Made by a program: the position numbers and the translations under genes. DNA of 64,000 bases from positions 7,874,001 to 7,938,000 of the forward strand of contig NZ_CP144375.1 of NCBI RefSeq assembly GCF_043575855.1, written 5' to 3'. Shown here in pieces: positions 1 through 9,122 of this stretch (position 1 is its first letter; each line of letters opens with the position of its first letter). The notes beneath the pieces are model-generated. The model was not told the origin of the DNA. It was given only the letters and a program-made list of their open reading frames with translations, and made no database searches. This DNA is from Kutzneria buriramensis. Its GTDB lineage: Bacteria > Actinomycetota > Actinomycetes > Mycobacteriales > Pseudonocardiaceae.

Positions 1-896
<896 letters not shown>

Positions 897-900
<4 letters not shown>

Positions 901-2216
901 GCAACCGCGCGGAGCGGATCCGCCAGGCGCTGATCGGCGGCCGCAACCAGACGTGGCACGGCACGGAGACGTTGCGCCGCGGCCTGTTCCTCGGGGCCGC
1001 GCTGGTGGTGACCGGCGTGATCATGCACTATGTGGACCTGGTGCTGATCGGCGCTCCGCTGCTGATCTCGGGTGTGCTGGCGACGCTGGCCGCGCCGTCC
1101 GGCGAGCCGCGGGTGCGGGTGACCCCGCCGCCGCGCACGGCCGAGTCCACCGACGCGGCCTCGGTGGTCGTCGAGATCGAGCCGGGGGAGAACGCCGAGC
1201 TGCTGGCGATTCGCCTGCCCACAGCGGGAGTCGGCGGTCCGGGGCCGGTGCATCTGCTGCCCGCCTCGGTACGGCGGGTGGCGGCCCCGCTGCGCCGCTC
1301 GGCGTGGGGCGAGGGCGTGGACGTGCGTGTCGATCACCTGCTCGCCGGGCCCGACGCGATGATCGTGCACGGTCCGATGGTCGGCATCGATATGAGCCGA
1401 ACTGTGTTGCCACCATTGGACAAGCTGCCGGTCGGACCGCTGCCGCCACGGCCGGCCGGCCTGGTCGGCGCGCACCGGTCGCGCCGCCCCGGCGACGGTG
1501 TCGAGCTGCGTGACATCCGGCCGTTCCAGCCGGGGGACCGGCTGCGGCGAATCGACTGGCGGGTTTCGTTGCGCAGCACCAACGGCGAGTTGTACGTGCG
1601 CGAACGACACGCGACTGCCGACGCGGACATCCTGCTGGCGCTGGACACCCGCGCCGATGTGGTGCCGGAACTCGCCGAGTGGTCGGTGTCGCTGCCCGGC
1701 GCGACCGTCCGGCCGGGCGGCAGCCTCGACACCGCCGTGCGCGCCGCCGTCTCGCTCGCGGCGAGCTACCTCCGGCTGGGTGACCGGGTCGGGCTCGTGG
1801 ACCTCGGCCGGCCGCAGCTCGGCCTGCGCCCCGGCGTCGGCCGGCGGCAACTTCTGCGGCTGCGCAACCAGATCGTGGTGTGCGCGTCGGCCGCCGGCTG
1901 GTCGCCCGCGCCGGTGCTGACGGAGCACCAGGTGCCGCAGGGCGCGGTCGTGGTGGTGCTCTCGCCGTTCCTCGACGACGCGATCGTGCAGGCGGCCGTG
2001 CACGCGGTGCGACGCGGGAGCCGGGTGCTGGCGATCAACGTGCTGCCGGAGGCGCTGATCGCCGACCGCAGCGACCGGTGGGGCGAGGCCGTGCGGCGGA
2101 TGTTGCTGCTGGAGCACGGCGCCCGGCTCACCGCGCTGCGGGACCGGGGCATCTTCGTGATGTCCTGGACCGACGGGGCGTCCATCGCCGAGCTGCTGCG
2201 GCGGATCCGCCGATGA
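897..2216 (+). CDS. DUF58 domain membrane-anchored protein
   Basis: 439-residue protein of the DUF58 family, the usual partner of MoxR ATPases. Two hydrophobic segments lie at about residues 31-47 and 49-66, then an extracytoplasmic or beta-rich stretch. The signature of the family, around GDGVELRDIRPFQPGD followed by RRIDWR, starts near residue 199. A vWA-like segment with LLALDTR follows. The ATG at 897 is chosen because it overlaps the MoxR stop (ATGA); an in-frame start further upstream would lie inside MoxR. The stop overlaps the next gene in the same ATGA way. Role in envelope protein maturation is inferred from the family, not shown by sequence. Confidence 0.9.
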
Positions 2217-2707
2217 CCCTCGAGCTGAAGCCGGGACGGCCGGCGTGGTGGCTGCGCGCGGCGATCGCCGCGATCGGCGCGGCGGTGGTCGGAATCCTTG
2301 CCCTGCAAGGACTCGGCTTCGGCCTGATGATCGTGTTCGCGGTGCTCGCCGCGGTCGCGGTGGCCCTGCCGAGCTCGCCGGGCATGACCGTGTTCATCGG
2401 CGCCACCGCGCTGGCCACCGCGTTCCTGGACGGGTCTTCCGTCGGTGTGGCGGCGGTGCTGCTCATTCCGTTGCTGCATTTGGGGCACGTGCTGGCCGGA
2501 ATTGCCGGCGTGATTCCGATCGGCGCGCGGCTGCATTTGTCCGCGTTCCGCCGCCCGCTGCGCCGTTACCTGCTCGTTCAGGTCTCGGTGCTCGCGTTGG
2601 TGGCCGTCGCCGTGCTGCTGCCGGCCGGTCGGATCGATCCGATCGTCGAGGTCGCGGGGCTGCTTGCGGCGGCCGGGATCGGGCTGCTGGCCCTGCCGCG
2701 CCGTTGA
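2213..2707 (+). CDS. small integral membrane protein of the MoxR-DUF58 operon
   Basis: 164-residue, strongly hydrophobic protein with about five predicted membrane segments (near residues 14-30, 35-52, 56-92, 118-136 and 142-160). It has no recognised catalytic motif. It starts at the ATGA overlap with the DUF58 gene, so it is the third cistron of a coupled operon. Small membrane proteins are often third in MoxR-DUF58 clusters, and this one probably forms part of the same membrane complex; that is inference. No terminator hairpin is obvious between its stop and the operator-like palindromes of the next gene. Confidence 0.8.
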   Translation: MTLELKPGRPAWWLRAAIAAIGAAVVGILALQGLGFGLMIVFAVLAAVAVALPSSPGMTVFIGATALATAFLDGSSVGVAAVLLIPLLHLGHVLAGIAGVIPIGARLHLSAFRRPLRRYLLVQVSVLALVAVAVLLPAGRIDPIVEVAGLLAAAGIGLLALPRR

Positions 2708-2741
2708 CAGGTGCTGTCCATCACACTAATTTCTCCGCCAG

Positions 2742-2777
2742 GTTTCAAAATTGTGAAACGTGTTCATATATATGAAC
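2742..2777. promoter_or_regulatory. two tandem operator-like palindromes before the PL8 lyase
   Basis: GTTTCA-N6-TGAAAC (2742-2759) is followed by the perfect 16-bp palindrome GTTCATATATATGAAC (2762-2777). Both share TTCA...TGAA half-sites and their centres are 19 bp apart, about two helical turns, as for a protein binding twice on one face. The second palindrome touches the ribosome binding site GGAGG (2778-2782). A repressor of the lyase gene is the likely reader. Confidence 0.55.
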
Positions 2778-2787
2778 GGAGGCGGGG

Positions 2788-5094
2788 ATGTCGATCAACC
2801 GCAGGGACCTGCTCCGATACGGCGTCGCCGCGGGCGTCTCCACGGCGGCGGTCGGCACGCTGACGGGAGCGGTGGGATCCGGCGTCGCCGTCGCCGACAC
2901 CGCGCCGGTCAGCGACGCTGAGAAGATCATTGCCGCGTACCGCGAGCTCCAAGTCGGACGCAACCTCCCGTCGCCGGAGAGAACCGGCGCGGTGAAGGCC
3001 CTCGACGAGGTCGCCCTCCAGTACGACTCGACCATGAACGTGGCCGTCGACCAGCTGTGGACGGACCTGCCGGTCGGGCCGGGCAGCAACTACTTCCCGA
3101 CGATGTGGTACCGGCTGCGCACCATCGCGGTGAACTTCGCGACGCCGGGTTCGGCGCTGTCGACCAAACCCGGTCAGGCGCAACGGATCGCGACCGCCAT
3201 CGAAACCCTGTACCGCACCGAGTACAACGAGAACACCGCCGAGATCGGCAACTGGTACTCGTACGAGATCGGCGTGCCGTACTGGGTGATCCAGACCCTG
3301 GTCTGCATGCGCGACCAGCTCGCGCCGGCCGACCTCCAGCGCTACCTGAAGCCCGTGCTGCGCTTCAACGTCGACCCCAACATGCGCACCGCCACGCCCG
3401 GCCTGGTCGAGACCGGCGCCAACCGCGCCGACAAGTCGCTGATCAGCATCGTGGCCGGCGCGCTGGCCGGCGATTCGCAGCGGATCGTCAACGCCATCGC
3501 GGCCGTCACCGACCAGGCCGGCGGCGGCGCGGCCAACCTGGTCGCCCGGGTCACCACCAGCGACGGCTACCACACCGACGGCTCGTTCATCCAGCACGGC
3601 GTCGTGCCCTACCCCGGCCACTACGGCCTGGTGCTGCTGACCGCTGCGGCCGGCATCATCCACGTCACCGAGGGCACCGCGACCCAGCTGTCCGCCGACG
3701 TGAAGCAGAAGTTCTTCGACACCGTCGCTGACGTGTATGCGCCATTCGTGGCGTCCGGCGCCATGATGGAGCCCGTTCGTGGCCGCATGCTCTCCCGGCA
3801 GGGCGAGACCGGCTACGACGCCGGCCACCAGCTCACCGCGGCCGTCGTGCTGCTGGCCCGGCACGCCACCGGGGCGACGCAGAAGCAGCTGGTGTCGCTG
3901 GCCACCAAGTGGATCAAGGAAGGCCTCTGGGCCCCGTACTTCAAGGTGGAGAACTTGGTGCGGTTCTCCGGCGGCCTCCAGGCGGTCGGCGTGCCCGAGG
4001 TCGAGTTCGCCAAGGAACTGTCCACTCGGGACGCCGCGCACACCGTGTCGACGCACCGGGTCTTCCCGCAGCAGGACCGGATGGTCCACGTCACGCCCAC
4101 CTGGTCGGCCTCGCTGGGGGTGGGGTCGACCAGGATCACCCGGTACGAGGCGATCAACGGGCAGAACCTGCACGGCTGGTACACCGGCGACGGTGTGCTG
4201 TACACGTTCCTGCCGGGCGACCAGGCCGCCTACAGCGACGCGTACTGGCCGACGGTCGACGCCACCGCGCTGCCCGGCACCACCGAGAAGGACGCCACCC
4301 CGCCCACGCTGCTGGGCACCACGCCGCTGACCACCACGGCGTGGGTCGGCGGCGCGCGCTGGGACGACCGGCACGGCGCGTTCGGGCTGGACTTCATCTC
4401 TCAGGACGGCACCCTGTCGGCCAAGAAGTCCTGGTTCTTCACGCCCGACGGCGTCGTCTGCCTCGGCGCCGGCATCACCGACGCCAGCGGCGCACCCGTG
4501 CGCACCACCGTCGAGAACCGCAACATCGGCGAGAACGGCACCAAGCGGCTCACCGCCCAGCGGCACTGGCTGCACCTCGAGGGCGTCGCCGGCTACGTGC
4601 TGCTCGACGACGCTTCCGTTGTCACGTCACGGGAAGACCGCACCGGCACCTGGTTCGGGGTGGACACCGGCGCCAACACGCACGGCACCACCGTGCCGTA
4701 CACGCGGCGGTTCCAGAAGATCCTCATCAACCACGGGGCCAATCCCAAGGGCGCGTCCTACGCGTACGCCGTGCTGCCCGGGGCCACCTCGTGGGAGACC
4801 GCGGGGGCGCGCGGGCGGTTCTGCGTGCAGGCCAACACCGTTGGCGTGCAAGCGGTTCAGCTCGACGACGTCACGGCCGCCAACTTCTGGGCCGCCGGGT
4901 CCGTCGGCCGGGTGACGGTGTCCGCGCCGGCGTCCGTGCTGTGGTCGCGGGGCTGGGGCGGCTGGAACTTCGCCCTGTCCGACCCGACGCAGTTACAGAC
5001 GTCGATCACCGTCACGGTGGCCGGCGTCGGCAGCAAGACCGTCGACGTCACCGGCTCCCTCGGCGCCACCCACACCTTCAAGATCGGCTGGTGA
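2788..5094 (+). CDS. polysaccharide lyase family 8 (hyaluronate/chondroitin/xanthan lyase type), Tat-exported
   Basis: 768-residue secreted lyase that would cleave uronic-acid polysaccharides by beta-elimination. The N-terminus has a twin-arginine signal (NRRDLLRYG at residues 4-12, hydrophobic stretch to about 35, cleavage near AVA-DT). An alpha/alpha toroid follows and then the C-terminal beta-sandwich domains of family PL8. The catalytic triad is visible: Asn212 in TGANR, His270 in FIQHG and Tyr279 in PGHYG. The His-Tyr spacing of nine matches known PL8 enzymes. Length is normal for PL8 (700-800). GGAGG lies six bases before the ATG. The exact substrate cannot be read from sequence. Neighbouring secreted mannosidase and lectins suggest scavenging of complex glycans. 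Confidence 0.93.
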   Translation: MSINRRDLLRYGVAAGVSTAAVGTLTGAVGSGVAVADTAPVSDAEKIIAAYRELQVGRNLPSPERTGAVKALDEVALQYDSTMNVAVDQLWTDLPVGPGSNYFPTMWYRLRTIAVNFATPGSALSTKPGQAQRIATAIETLYRTEYNENTAEIGNWYSYEIGVPYWVIQTLVCMRDQLAPADLQRYLKPVLRFNVDPNMRTATPGLVETGANRADKSLISIVAGALAGDSQRIVNAIAAVTDQAGGGAANLVARVTTSDGYHTDGSFIQHGVVPYPGHYGLVLLTAAAGIIHVTEGTATQLSADVKQKFFDTVADVYAPFVASGAMMEPVRGRMLSRQGETGYDAGHQLTAAVVLLARHATGATQKQLVSLATKWIKEGLWAPYFKVENLVRFSGGLQAVGVPEVEFAKELSTRDAAHTVSTHRVFPQQDRMVHVTPTWSASLGVGSTRITRYEAINGQNLHGWYTGDGVLYTFLPGDQAAYSDAYWPTVDATALPGTTEKDATPPTLLGTTPLTTTAWVGGARWDDRHGAFGLDFISQDGTLSAKKSWFFTPDGVVCLGAGITDASGAPVRTTVENRNIGENGTKRLTAQRHWLHLEGVAGYVLLDDASVVTSREDRTGTWFGVDTGANTHGTTVPYTRRFQKILINHGANPKGASYAYAVLPGATSWETAGARGRFCVQANTVGVQAVQLDDVTAANFWAAGSVGRVTVSAPASVLWSRGWGGWNFALSDPTQLQTSITVTVAGVGSKTVDVTGSLGATHTFKIGW

Positions 5095-5115
5095 CCGTCA
5101 AGCTTCTGATGTTCG

Positions 5116-5158
5116 GAAAGGACCATTCCTCACGTTGAACGTCAGGAATGGTCCTTTC
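5116..5158. terminator. bidirectional intrinsic terminator
   Basis: Perfect 15-bp inverted repeat (5116-5130 with 5144-5158) whose loop is itself partly paired. It lies 22 bp after the PL8 stop and 4 bp after the stop of the convergent SDR gene, with A/T runs on both outer sides, so it can end transcription from both directions. Confidence 0.8.
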
Positions 5159-5161
5159 GCA

Positions 5162-5860
5162 TCACCAGGCGACCGGGCCGTTCTCGTCGAAGAAGCCGCC
5201 GTTGGGGCCGTCCTCGCCGATCGTCGCCATCGTCACCGCGATCTCCGCGCCCTGCTGCGGCGTGCGGTGCCCGGCGAAGCCGTTCAGGTCGGTGGCGCAC
5301 CAGCCCGGGCAGACGGCGTTGACCTTGACGCCCTGCTTGCCGAGTTCCTTGGCGTACTGCACGGTGATCGCGTTCAGCGCCGTCTTGGACGGGCGGTAGG
5401 TCAGCGAGAAGAACGGCGACGGGTCGTCCGGCGACGCCATGTGCGCCAGCGAGCCGACCGAGCTCGACACGTTCACGATGCGCGGCGCCGACGACCGCAG
5501 CAGCAGCGGCAGGAACGTGTCCGTCACCCGGATCACGCCGAACACGTTGGTGTTGAACACCTTCTGCACGGTGGCGACGTCGTTGTTGCCGCGGCCGCCG
5601 GTGATGCCCGCGTTGTTGACCAGCACGTCCAGCCGGCCGTGCTCCTCCTCCACCAGCTTCGCCGCCGCGGCGACGCTGGCGTCGTCCGTCACGTCCAGCA
5701 CGACCGGTCGCGCGCCCAGCTCGTTCGCCGCCGCCTCCACCAGCTCCGGGTTCCGCCCCGCCAGCAGCACGGTCACGCCCCGCGCCACCAGCTGCGCCGC
5801 GATCTCCCGGCCGATTCCCTTGTTGGCCCCGGTGATCAGGGCGATGGTGTTGTCGGTCAT
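5162..5860 (-). CDS. SDR family NAD(P)-dependent oxidoreductase
   Basis: 232-residue classical short-chain dehydrogenase with one Rossmann domain. Cofactor motif TGANKGIG is at residues 10-17, NNAG at 82-85, the catalytic Ser in NVSSSVG near 132-134, and the YxxxK pair is Tyr155/Lys159. Arg in the AGRNP segment after beta-2 favours NADP(H). The protein resembles plant-type carbonyl reductases and menthone reductase-like SDRs; the substrate is unknown. It converges on the PL8 gene across a shared terminator and lies on the same strand as the Thg1-like gene 54 bp upstream, so the two may be cotranscribed. Confidence 0.92.
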   Translation of the reverse strand: MTDNTIALITGANKGIGREIAAQLVARGVTVLLAGRNPELVEAAANELGARPVVLDVTDDASVAAAAKLVEEEHGRLDVLVNNAGITGGRGNNDVATVQKVFNTNVFGVIRVTDTFLPLLLRSSAPRIVNVSSSVGSLAHMASPDDPSPFFSLTYRPSKTALNAITVQYAKELGKQGVKVNAVCPGWCATDLNGFAGHRTPQQGAEIAVTMATIGEDGPNGGFFDENGPVAW

Positions 5861-5914
5861 GGCACGAGTCCACCAGCTGCCGGCCGTGCTGGCCAGGACC
5901 GACTCGATACCCGG

Positions 5915-6664
5915 CTATACCTTCACGGTATCGGTGAGGAAGGCCCGGTAGTCGTCCTTCATCGGCAGCTCCCGCTCGACCCGGACCCGCCGGCGCGTCG
6001 CCACCACGTCCTCGCCGGTGATCGGGTCGTGGCCCGGGCGCTCGAATTCCTCCAGCCACAGGCCGATGCCGCGCCGCTGCCAGGCCGGCACCTCGTTGAA
6101 GTTGATGCCCTCCTCGTACAGGAGCTCGTTCTTGGCGGCCGCGTTCTTGCCCTCGATCGCCTTGTCGGCCTGCCGACTCGTCCTGCCGGCCTTGCGCAGC
6201 GTCCAGTAGCACCAGCCGTTCAGCGCGCACCGCGTCGCGTCCGCCTGCCGCCACGAGAAGTAGTCCAGGACGTCGCCCCGGTTGTTGCCCAGCCAGATCC
6301 GGCTGTCGAACGTCGCCGGCTCGCCCATGCCGTGCGTGAACACCGCCGACGCGAGGCCGGCCGTCAGCGACACGATCTTCTCCACGCCCCGCCCGAACAC
6401 GTTCGTATCGGCCGGCAGCAACAGCGAGATCTCATCGCTCTCGGTGTACACGTACCGCGCCCCGAACTCCGTCAGCATCGCCCGGGCCGTGTCCACCATC
6501 AACCGCGAGAACCGCTCGTCGAACGGCTTGTCGAAGCGCTCCTCCGTGAAGTTGGAGAAGCCCCTCCCGTCCACCCTGATGATCGGCCACGAGCCGCGCG
6601 GCACCACCAGCCCGTGGAACCACTCCCGCTCCCGCTGCCGCGCCTCGAACTCCCGCCCCCGCAT
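5915..6664 (-). CDS. Thg1-like protein (tRNA-His guanylyltransferase family)
   Basis: 249-residue member of the Thg1/TLP family, reverse (3'-to-5') nucleotide-adding enzymes related to the polymerase palm domain. The metal-binding residues are present: Asp32 in RVDGRGF, and Asp77-Glu78 in YTESDEIS. The C-terminal part has WLGNNRGDVLDYFSWRQ, typical of the Thg1 C-terminal domain. Bacterial members are TLPs that repair 5'-truncated tRNAs rather than add an essential G-1, because bacteria encode G-1 in the tRNA-His gene. No tRNA gene is seen nearby. Start at 6664 keeps the usual short basic N-terminus. Confidence 0.92.
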   Translation of the reverse strand: MRGREFEARQREREWFHGLVVPRGSWPIIRVDGRGFSNFTEERFDKPFDERFSRLMVDTARAMLTEFGARYVYTESDEISLLLPADTNVFGRGVEKIVSLTAGLASAVFTHGMGEPATFDSRIWLGNNRGDVLDYFSWRQADATRCALNGWCYWTLRKAGRTSRQADKAIEGKNAAAKNELLYEEGINFNEVPAWQRRGIGLWLEEFERPGHDPITGEDVVATRRRVRVERELPMKDDYRAFLTDTVKV

Positions 6665-6707
6665 GCCCCGAACGGTACCCGCCGGCGTGCGGAGCGGCCC
6701 CTAATTT

Positions 6708-8678
6708 CTAACTCGGCCCGTGACCCAGTATGGCATCCAGTTCAGCTCGGCGTCGTCGTATCCACTTCGCTTGGATCTGCCATGCCCATGCGACGCGGCG
6801 AAAGTGGCGCGAGCTTCGACGGTCGCCTGCTGCGGCGAAATCGTTCGCGAACTTTGCCATCAGTCTGGCGAACTCCTCGTGAGCCGTTGCCAGCGGGTCC
6901 ATGCTGGCCACAAGCTGAACGTTCAGATCATTGATCCGGTCAAGCAAAGGGCTCGCTTCGCGCCACAATTCGACTTCCTCGCGGAGCGCGCTCGCCAGTT
7001 GCGTGTCCTCGATTGGAATGGTGGCCATCAAGGCATTTTTTGATTCGATCAGGAATGACAATGTGTCGGCGGTGCTGACAATGGTTTCAAGGTTGGGATC
7101 GATTCGCAGGTGAGCTGCGATTTGTTCCAGTTCGGCTGCCACTCGGTCGATCTGGCTGAGCTCGGCGGATGTTGATCTTTTGTGGCGGAAGACTTGCAGC
7201 AGGCGTGGGCTAGAACTGGTTGATGTGGCGAGATTCCGGGCGTGCGCCCGCACCGCAACGGCGAGATTGGAGATCAGTCGAGCCCTCTCTAGGCAGAATA
7301 TCTTCGTGCGAGAGCCGTTCTTGTGTTCGGCAAGAATGGATTCCGAGCGCTGGTAGTGGATGTGGGCGTAAAGTGACATATAGAGCCACACTCGGCGCGG
7401 ATTTAGTGACGGTCCCCGCAGGCTGGTCTCGATCGCTTCCACGACGTCGCGTTCGTTGCCTAGCCACGCCGCCGCACGCCGGGCCCCGGATTCGTCGCCG
7501 TGAAGATCGCGAACTGCCTGTTGGGTGGCTCGGACGTAGTAGACGACGAGCCGCTGCGCGGCGGCCCCTGATTCGACGTCGTGCAGGTCCTCCGCGGCGC
7601 GGTCGGCGGCGAAGAGGCGGATGAGGTCGTGCATTCGATACCGTCCTGCGCTGACGGATTCCAGCAGGTGGGCGTGGTGCAGCTCGCGCATCAGGCGGGC
7701 GATTTGCCGTGTGGTGGCGGTGCCGTCCAGTGCCATCGCCGCGTCGACGCTGATCTCGGGGCCGGGGTGCAGGCCTAACAGCGTGAACATGCGGCTGGGC
7801 TCATCGGGCAGGGCGCGGAAGGACAGTTCGAAGGCACTTCGCACCGCCAGGTCGCCGGCCTTGAGCTCGGCGAGGCGTTCTCGCTCGTCGCCCAGCGCCG
7901 CGGCCAGATCGGCTACGGTCAATCCGGGTTCAGTCTCCAGCAGTCGGCCAGCGATTCGTACGGCCAACGGCAACTTCCCGCACCGGATGTTCACCTGATG
8001 TGCGGCCTCGGGCTCGGCTGCCACCCGCTGCCGGCCGGCGGTGGTGGCGAGCAGGTCTAGGGCCTCCTCCTCGGTCAGTACGTCCAGCGGCATCCGCTGA
8101 ACGCCGTCCAGGCCGGCCAGCACGTGCCGACTGGTGACGATCACCAGCGACGAGCCAGACGCCGGCAGCAGCGGTCGGACCTGGTCCTCACGCCGGGCGT
8201 TGTCCAGCACCACCAGTAGCCGCCGCCGGCTGACGATGTCACGGAAGGCGGCGGTCCTCGCCTCGGCCTGAGTGGGGATGTCCTCGGCCGGTATTCCGAG
8301 GCTGTGCAGGAATCCGGCGGCGACGTCGCCCGGCGTCGCCGACGTCCGGCCCACGGTGTAGCCAAGCAGGTCGGCGTACAACTGGCCGTCCGGAAACTGG
8401 TGCTTGACCTGGTGGCCTGCGTGGACTGCCAGCGCGGTCTTGCCCACGCCGGCAGTGCCCTCGATCGCCGTAACGACAACGGCGGCGCCGTGGCCGGCGA
8501 ACTCCACGAGTTGTTCGATCTCGGCGGTACGGCCGGTGAAGTCCTCGACCGGCCGGGGCAGTTGCGCTGGGAACGACGTCGGCTCTCGCAGCAACGCGGT
8601 GAACGTGGAGTTCTGGATGTTGTGGCCGAGGATCGTGGCGTGCTCGCCGACAGAAGCGTGATCAGCGGGCTGGCCCAC
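6708..8678 (-). CDS. NB-ARC NLR-like ATPase with N-terminal amyloid-like motif
   Basis: 656-residue STAND ATPase read from GTG 8678. Residues 9-27 (SVGEHATILGHNIQNSTFT) match a motif at the end of the preceding gene. The NB-ARC domain shows P-loop GTAGVGKT (74-81), Walker B LLVVLDN (154-160), VIVTSR (179-184), a GLPL-like GKLPLAV (234-240) and MHD (349-351). The C-terminal 300 residues are helical, lack clear TPR consensus and were not recognised. The first 17 bases overlap the preceding gene in another frame. Either this is a coupled two-gene NLR/effector pair, or one gene with a frameshift near 8680. The same frame stays open upstream to 9023, but that stretch reads as shadow of the other gene. 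Function as immune-like or signalling switch is inference. Confidence 0.85.
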   Translation of the reverse strand: MGQPADHASVGEHATILGHNIQNSTFTALLREPTSFPAQLPRPVEDFTGRTAEIEQLVEFAGHGAAVVVTAIEGTAGVGKTALAVHAGHQVKHQFPDGQLYADLLGYTVGRTSATPGDVAAGFLHSLGIPAEDIPTQAEARTAAFRDIVSRRRLLVVLDNARREDQVRPLLPASGSSLVIVTSRHVLAGLDGVQRMPLDVLTEEEALDLLATTAGRQRVAAEPEAAHQVNIRCGKLPLAVRIAGRLLETEPGLTVADLAAALGDERERLAELKAGDLAVRSAFELSFRALPDEPSRMFTLLGLHPGPEISVDAAMALDGTATTRQIARLMRELHHAHLLESVSAGRYRMHDLIRLFAADRAAEDLHDVESGAAAQRLVVYYVRATQQAVRDLHGDESGARRAAAWLGNERDVVEAIETSLRGPSLNPRRVWLYMSLYAHIHYQRSESILAEHKNGSRTKIFCLERARLISNLAVAVRAHARNLATSTSSSPRLLQVFRHKRSTSAELSQIDRVAAELEQIAAHLRIDPNLETIVSTADTLSFLIESKNALMATIPIEDTQLASALREEVELWREASPLLDRINDLNVQLVASMDPLATAHEEFARLMAKFANDFAAAGDRRSSRHFRRVAWAWQIQAKWIRRRRAELDAILGHGPS

Positions 8679-9054
8679 TGCCGCCGCCAGATACCGTGCC
8701 GCTGATGGTGCTGTTCTGGATGTTGTGCCCATGGATCGTTGCGTGGTCGCCAACCGAGGCGTACGAGCCGGGGGAGAGCTCTTCGACCCAGGGGACCAGC
8801 GCCCGGGCGAAGCCTGGATCGGCCGCGTGCTGGTGAAGGTGATCGGCGAGCGTGCGGATCGCCTCCTCGCTGGTTGGCGATGCCTCGGCGGTGTCCAGCG
8901 CATTCGTCGCGGCAGTGTCGCTGCTGAAACGTCCGCGGACCAGGCCGGACAGACCGGCCCAAGCCTGCTTGCCTGCCTCGCTGGCGGCGCCCTCGGCAAT
9001 CTTGCGGGCCAGCACCAGGGCAATGGCTAGGGTGATAGTCACGGGTTCAACCAT
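8662..9054 (-). CDS. small helical protein with C-terminal amyloid-like motif, partner of NB-ARC protein
   Basis: 130-residue protein. The N-terminal part (residues 1-95) has a hydrophobic first helix (VTITLAIALVLARKIA), then AGKQAWAGLSGLVRGRF, resembling the helical N-terminal domain found in front of many actinobacterial NB-ARC and TPR proteins. Residues 100-118 (SVGDHATIHGHNIQNSTIS) are 15/19 identical to residues 9-27 of the next gene, and a Gly/Ser tail ends the protein. Seven or eight of the shared codons differ only synonymously, so the motif has been kept by selection in both frames. It may be a membrane-active effector domain recruited by motif templating, as proposed for bacterial amyloid signalling (BASS) pairs; a frameshifted N-terminus of the NLR is the alternative. 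Confidence 0.7.
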   Translation of the reverse strand: MVEPVTITLAIALVLARKIAEGAASEAGKQAWAGLSGLVRGRFSSDTAATNALDTAEASPTSEEAIRTLADHLHQHAADPGFARALVPWVEELSPGSYASVGDHATIHGHNIQNSTISGTVSGGGSGPAR

Positions 9055-9122
9055 CGGTCCTCCGTACGTCGACGTGCTACCCGTGACTGTCGGACCGCAC
9101 CGCCTCGGAGTTACGCGGCAAG

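Noticed and set aside
2764..4575. 603-residue frame opposite the PL8 gene
   Set aside because: The PL8 frame has signal peptide and catalytic residues; the opposite frame has none.
5135..6934. 599-residue + strand frame over SDR and Thg1-like genes
   Set aside because: It is antisense to two well-supported genes and begins inside a terminator.
6708..9023. Reading the NB-ARC gene from 9023 as one 771-residue protein
   Set aside because: Residues before GTG 8678 in this frame are Arg/Pro/Ser-rich out-of-frame translation of the small helical gene.
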